Assembly: GCA_965246905.1 (NCBI GenBank)
Contig: CBDFFZ010000003.1
Span: 310,001 to 374,000, forward strand
Reading direction: 5' to 3'
DNA length: 64,000 nucleotides
Origin: UBA1952 sp965246905
Lineage (GTDB): Bacteria > Bacteroidota > Bacteroidia > Chitinophagales > Chitinophagaceae
Shown here: positions 63,220 through 64,000 of the stretch, in pieces
Numbering within the stretch: the first letter of the stretch is position 1
Layout: every line of letters begins with the position of its first letter
Notes under the pieces: model-generated
Told to the model about the DNA's origin: nothing
What the model saw: the letters and a program-made list of their open reading frames with translations, nothing else
The model's database searches: none
Position numbers and translations under genes: made by a program

Positions 63220-63861
63220 ATGAAGATGAGCATCCCTCGTAGTAGCTTGTCTTTTGAAGAACAATTAAGCGGCATTGTGCGACAGCTTAAACGAGGTGTT
63301 AATCTGCTTTATGCATTCTCATTTGTGTTAATCGTCACTGGATATTTAATGATGCTGGGTGACATCAACAACCTGAAGGAAAAGCTTTATTCAGATGAGC
63401 TAAGTAAGACGAAAATTAAATACGTGCAAAATAAAATATTCTTAACGATTCATGACACAACGTACTTAAAGTTACATGATACGATTTATATTGAAAAAAT
63501 CTCAAGCATAAGAAAGCGTCATACATTTATACTAAGAGTTACAGAAGAAACAGTTGTCAATTATGGTGACGGAAGCGTGGGGTTTGTTGAACACGGCAGA
63601 AGTATTATAATGGATACAGCTTCAGGTAAAATTTTTAAAAATGCACCATATATACATCCAAATAAAAAGGCCAATTCTCATTTTGGTGACAATGAGAATG
63701 TTGTAGTGTTTGAAAGGTTCAATAGACGAATTACAATAAATCGATGTTCCGGTGCCATTTTAGACAATGTTCCGATCAGATCCAAACCTTTCCACGTTGT
63801 TGTTCATCGTGGAGTTGAAACATCGGATACTTCTGTTAAAGCTGGCGATACTGATGAGTAA
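63220..63861 (+). CDS. membrane-anchored hypothetical protein
   Basis: 213 residues. One membrane segment near residues 31-49 (LLYAFSFVLIVTGYLMMLG). The rest is soluble and beta-rich: FLTIHDTTYLKLHDTIYIEK, FILRVTEETVVNYGDGSVGFVEHG. 26 bp after the preceding membrane gene, so likely one operon. Not recognised. The remaining 139 bases to the window end hold no supported gene. Confidence 0.6.
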   Translation: MKMSIPRSSLSFEEQLSGIVRQLKRGVNLLYAFSFVLIVTGYLMMLGDINNLKEKLYSDELSKTKIKYVQNKIFLTIHDTTYLKLHDTIYIEKISSIRKRHTFILRVTEETVVNYGDGSVGFVEHGRSIIMDTASGKIFKNAPYIHPNKKANSHFGDNENVVVFERFNRRITINRCSGAILDNVPIRSKPFHVVVHRGVETSDTSVKAGDTDE

Positions 63862-64000
63862 TAAGTATTCTGAAATCTTCTTGTTTATTCATTTGGCACG
63901 TTACAATCTCAGTGAATGCCGCAATACTCATGATTTAATCCTGTGGCTATTTTAAGTATCCAAAACGCTTAAGGTGGCTGTTGTACTTAACGCAGATTTT

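Noticed and set aside
1..64000. CRISPR arrays, rRNA genes, insertion sequences with transposases
   Set aside because: No spaced identical repeats, no rRNA segments and no transposase reading frames were seen.

Overview
The window comes from a member of the Bacteroidota, probably the Sphingobacteriia/Chitinophagia side. The evidence is lipoprotein and secreted families typical of that phylum (DUF5777, DUF4834, short YceI), promoters matching TAnnTTTG, poor Shine-Dalgarno sites, and a truncated imuA-like gene. About 5.5 kb at the left looks like chromosomal backbone. Nearly everything after that is accessory DNA, built up by repeated insertions at tRNA 3' ends.

Layout. (1) 1-5.6 kb: backbone genes (secreted coiled-coil protein, DUF5777, YceI, cytochrome-like lipoprotein, OB-fold protein, DUF4834, HAD phosphatase). 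Six loci here carry single-base frameshifts. (2) 5.7-6.2 kb: an intact CAU tRNA, then remnants of other tRNA 3' ends. (3) 6.15-38.3 kb: a genomic island bounded by a perfect 49-bp direct repeat of a tRNA-Phe 3' half, with a 19-bp arm-like repeat inside each end and its own tyrosine integrase at the right end. Its cargo includes an AAA15 ATPase/RloB/HEPN-like operon, an ApeA-like HEPN gene, a serine recombinase, a mobilisation module (MobC, relaxase, VirD4-type coupling protein, candidate oriT), ArdC-like, primase-like and AlpA-like genes, a HEPN pair, a P4-type integrase, and a toxin-antitoxin-like operon (DUF6932, HTH-ImmA/IrrE, beta-family, with sce7726 convergent). (4) 38.6-41.5 kb: a small segment between two decayed tRNA-Asn 3' ends. 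(5) 41.6-44.7 kb: an HNH/small ORF/SIR2 operon. (6) 45.3-50.2 kb: a three-gene phosphorelay-like system (TPR-GHKL sensor, lone receiver, receiver-TOPRIM fusion) matching the Detocs defence architecture with a TOPRIM effector. It lies beside a truncated imuA-like gene. (7) 50.4-62.5 kb: a more GC-rich region with a PIN-domain gene, micropeptides of a 20-residue NGGG type, an unusual repeat-rich non-coding zone, a polymerase-like replication gene and a frameshifted tyrosine recombinase. (8) 62.6-64 kb: small membrane proteins.

How it works together. The tRNA-Phe island is a mobilisable element whose core (relaxase, MobC, coupling protein, primase, AlpA, ArdC) shares a recurring C-terminal tail motif, and whose variable slots hold defence-type genes. 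The region to its right looks like a second defence cluster that grew by separate insertions. The signals that known families explain least are the tandem 20-residue NGGG micropeptides at 54.2-54.4 kb, the three-copy cassette with conserved ends and a G-poor middle at 54.9-56.6 kb (one copy inside the replication gene), and the shared tail motif on four neighbouring mobilisation proteins. All calls come from reading the sequence; no database search was run.
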